In this document: piece by piece, positions 13,341 to 15,054 of the stretch
Numbering within the stretch: the first letter of the stretch is position 1
Layout of the letters: the number at the start of each line of letters is the position of its first letter
Origin: Burkholderiales bacterium
GTDB taxonomy: Bacteria; Pseudomonadota; Gammaproteobacteria; Burkholderiales; JAEUOS01
Direction: 5' to 3'
Assembly (NCBI GenBank): GCA_947456845.1
Contig: CANGUJ010000044.1
Location: 1 to 15,054, forward strand
Length of the DNA: 15,054 nt
Notes under the pieces: generated by a model
What the model was told of the DNA's origin: nothing
The model's database searches: none
What the model saw: only the letters and a program-made list of their open reading frames with translations
Position numbers and translations under genes: made by a program

Positions 13341-15054
13341 ATGAGGGCTTCCGGCACCGAAGGCGGCGCCCCCGCGCCCGCCCGCCCCGGGCCGTACCCG
13401 CACCTGCTGGCCCCGCTCGATCTCGGCTTCACGGTTCTGAAGAACCGCGTGCTGATGGGCTCCATGCACACCGGGCTGGAGGACGGGCGCGACCTGACCA
13501 GGCTGGCCGCCTACTTCCGCGAGCGCGCCGAGGGCGGGGTCGGTCTCATCGTCACCGGCGGGTTCGCCCCCAACGTCGCCGGCTGGGGCAAGCCCTTCGC
13601 CGGCATGCTCGCCACCTCGGGCGCGGCGCGCCGCCACCAGGGGGTCACGCGCTCGGTGCATGAGGCCGGCGGCCGGATCGCGTTGCAGATCCTGCACACC
13701 GGGCGCTATGCCTACCATCCGCTGGCGGTGGCGCCGTCGAGGCTGCAGTCGCCGATCTCGCCCTTCACGCCCTTCGAGCTTTCCGCGCGCGGCGTGGAAC
13801 GTCAGATCCGCGCCTTCGTCAACTGCGCGGCCAAGGCGCGCGAGGCCGGCTACGACGGCGTCGAGATCATGGGCTCCGAGGGCTACCTGATCAACCAGTT
13901 CATCGCCGCGCCTACCAACCGGCGCAGCGACGCCTGGGGTGGCGACTACAGCCACCGGATGCGCCTGCCGCTGGAGATCGTGGCACGCACGCGTGATGCG
14001 GTCGGGCCGGACTTCATCATCATCTACCGCCTGTCGATGATCGACCTGGTGCCCGGCGGCAGCAGCTGGGACGAGGTGGTGCGGCTGGGCACGGCGGTGG
14101 CGCAAGGCGGGGCCACGATCGTCAATACCGGCATCGGCTGGCACGAGGCGCGCGTGCCGACCATTGCCACCAGCGTGCCGCGCGCGGCCTTCGCGTGGGT
14201 CACCGGCAGGATGAAGGCCGAATTCACCGCGCGCGGCATCGCCACGCCGCTGGTCGCCTCCAACCGCATCAATACGCCGGAGGTGGCCGAGGCGGTCCTG
14301 GCCGACGGCTGCGCCGACATGATCTCGATGGCGCGCCCGCTCCTGGCCGATCCGGCCTTCGTGCGCAAGGCCGCACAGGGGCGCGCCGACAGCATCAACA
14401 CCTGCATCGCCTGCAACCAGGCCTGCCTGGACCATGTGTTCCGCAATCGCGTCGCCAGCTGCCTGGTCAACCCGCGCGCCTGCCATGAAACCGAGCTGGT
14501 GTTTCAGCCCGCACTGCGGAAAAAGCGCATCGCGGTGGTGGGCGCCGGGCCGGCCGGCGTGACCGCCGCCACCTGCGCGGCCGAGCGCGGGCACACGGTG
14601 CACCTGTTCGAGGCGGCGGCGGACATCGGCGGGCAGCTCGACATGGCGCGCCGCGTGCCCGGCAAGGAAGAATTCGACGAGATGCTGCGCTACATGCGCC
14701 ACCGCATCGCCGCGACCGGCGTCACCCTGCACCTCGGCCGCAAGGTGGGCGCGGACGATCTCGACGGTTTCGACGAGGTGGTGGTCGCCACCGGCGTGGT
14801 GCCGCGCGACCCGCACATCCCGGGTGAGGACCATCCCAGGGTGCTGTCCTACATCGACGTGCTGCGCGGCACCCGCCTGGTGGGGCGGGACGTGGCCGTC
14901 ATCGGCGCCGGCGGCATCGGTTTCGACGTCGCCGGGTTCCTGGTGCACCACGGGGTTTCATCGGCGCTCGACCTCGCGGCCTGGCAGGCCGAATGGGGCG
15001 TGGGCGACCCCGCCGAGGCGCGCGGCGGCCTGCGCGCGGCCGGCTGCGCGCCGA
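13341..15054 (+). CDS. fadH: 2,4-dienoyl-CoA reductase (NADPH), FadH type, 3' end outside window
   Basis: 571 codons are visible, and the frame runs off the window edge; E. coli FadH has about 672 residues, so roughly the last 100 are missing. The enzyme reduces 2,4-dienoyl-CoA during degradation of unsaturated fatty acids, using FMN, FAD and a 4Fe-4S cluster. Domain 1 (about 20-350) is the old-yellow-enzyme barrel: APLDLGFTVLKNRVLMGSMHTG, ALQILHTGRYAYHP, MGSEGYLINQF with the expected catalytic Y182, and IGWHEARVPTIAT with H268. The cluster ligands are C355, C358, C362 and C374 (CIACNQAC, then SCLVNP). The FAD domain starts with VVGAGPAG at about 399-406, and IGAGGIGFD is the second, NADPH-type motif. 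A Pro/Ala-rich N-terminal stretch of about 16 residues exceeds the E. coli enzyme. GGCAGG precedes the ATG. Downstream of the ALDH by 25 bases. Confidence 0.95.
   Translation, partial: MRASGTEGGAPAPARPGPYPHLLAPLDLGFTVLKNRVLMGSMHTGLEDGRDLTRLAAYFRERAEGGVGLIVTGGFAPNVAGWGKPFAGMLATSGAARRHQGVTRSVHEAGGRIALQILHTGRYAYHPLAVAPSRLQSPISPFTPFELSARGVERQIRAFVNCAAKAREAGYDGVEIMGSEGYLINQFIAAPTNRRSDAWGGDYSHRMRLPLEIVARTRDAVGPDFIIIYRLSMIDLVPGGSSWDEVVRLGTAVAQGGATIVNTGIGWHEARVPTIATSVPRAAFAWVTGRMKAEFTARGIATPLVASNRINTPEVAEAVLADGCADMISMARPLLADPAFVRKAAQGRADSINTCIACNQACLDHVFRNRVASCLVNPRACHETELVFQPALRKKRIAVVGAGPAGVTAATCAAERGHTVHLFEAAADIGGQLDMARRVPGKEEFDEMLRYMRHRIAATGVTLHLGRKVGADDLDGFDEVVVATGVVPRDPHIPGEDHPRVLSYIDVLRGTRLVGRDVAVIGAGGIGFDVAGFLVHHGVSSALDLAAWQAEWGVGDPAEARGGLRAAGCAP

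Noticed and set aside
9614..13471. A 1285-codon open frame on the minus strand across three plus-strand genes
   Set aside because: The plus strand encodes three proteins with intact catalytic motifs over the same region. The antisense translation is rich in Arg, His, Asp and Gln without recognisable motifs, as expected from GC-rich codons read in reverse, and it ignores gene boundaries.
13308..14951. A 547-codon minus-strand open frame
   Set aside because: It is the shadow of fadH, whose flavin and iron-sulfur motifs are unmistakable on the plus strand; the antisense product has no motif.

Overview
The window looks like chromosomal DNA of a high-GC betaproteobacterium, most likely Rhodocyclales or Burkholderiales (Thauera/Azoarcus-like). 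The reasons are two Bug-type (TctC family) solute-binding proteins, a PEP-CTERM protein, an NnrU membrane protein, a coniferyl-aldehyde-dehydrogenase-like ALDH and a FadH-type dienoyl-CoA reductase, all in GC-rich codons. The taxonomic call is an inference. No rRNA, tRNA, CRISPR array or insertion sequence is visible.

Layout, left to right. (1) 1-2642: the end of a hydantoinase B/oxoprolinase gene, then two paralogous Bug-type binding proteins in one rightward operon, closed by a perfect-palindrome terminator. (2) 2657-4293: a leftward Spy/CpxP-like periplasmic protein and a rightward PEP-CTERM protein, transcribed divergently from a 332-base intergenic region; the PEP-CTERM gene has its own strong terminator. 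(3) 4294-6655: a visibly lower-GC segment with a doubtful small ORF and a leftward 676-residue protein joining an N-terminal PD-(D/E)XK-type nuclease to a DUF2075-type superfamily 1 helicase. It has the look of an acquired, possibly defensive gene. (4) 6745-8111: NnrU, then an AbrB-type antitoxin and PIN-type toxin pair with overlapping inverted repeats in its control region. (5) 8118-9518: a leftward FAD_binding_2 oxidoreductase, ending 6 bases from the PIN gene. (6) 9677-11770: a three-domain protein, FkbM methyltransferase + 2-oxoglutarate/Fe(II) dioxygenase-like domain + second class I methyltransferase. (7) 11894 to the end: an ALDH and fadH (cut by the window edge) in a likely operon.

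How the genes fit together. The left operon suggests uptake and opening of a cyclic amide or carboxylate. The right operon suggests oxidation of an aromatic or long-chain aldehyde and reduction of unsaturated acyl-CoA. The middle is accessory: envelope proteins, a nuclease-helicase, a toxin-antitoxin pair and the methyltransferase-dioxygenase fusion. The two most interesting objects are the three-domain fusion and the nuclease-helicase. Several very long antisense open frames, including one of 1285 codons, were judged to be GC-driven shadows.
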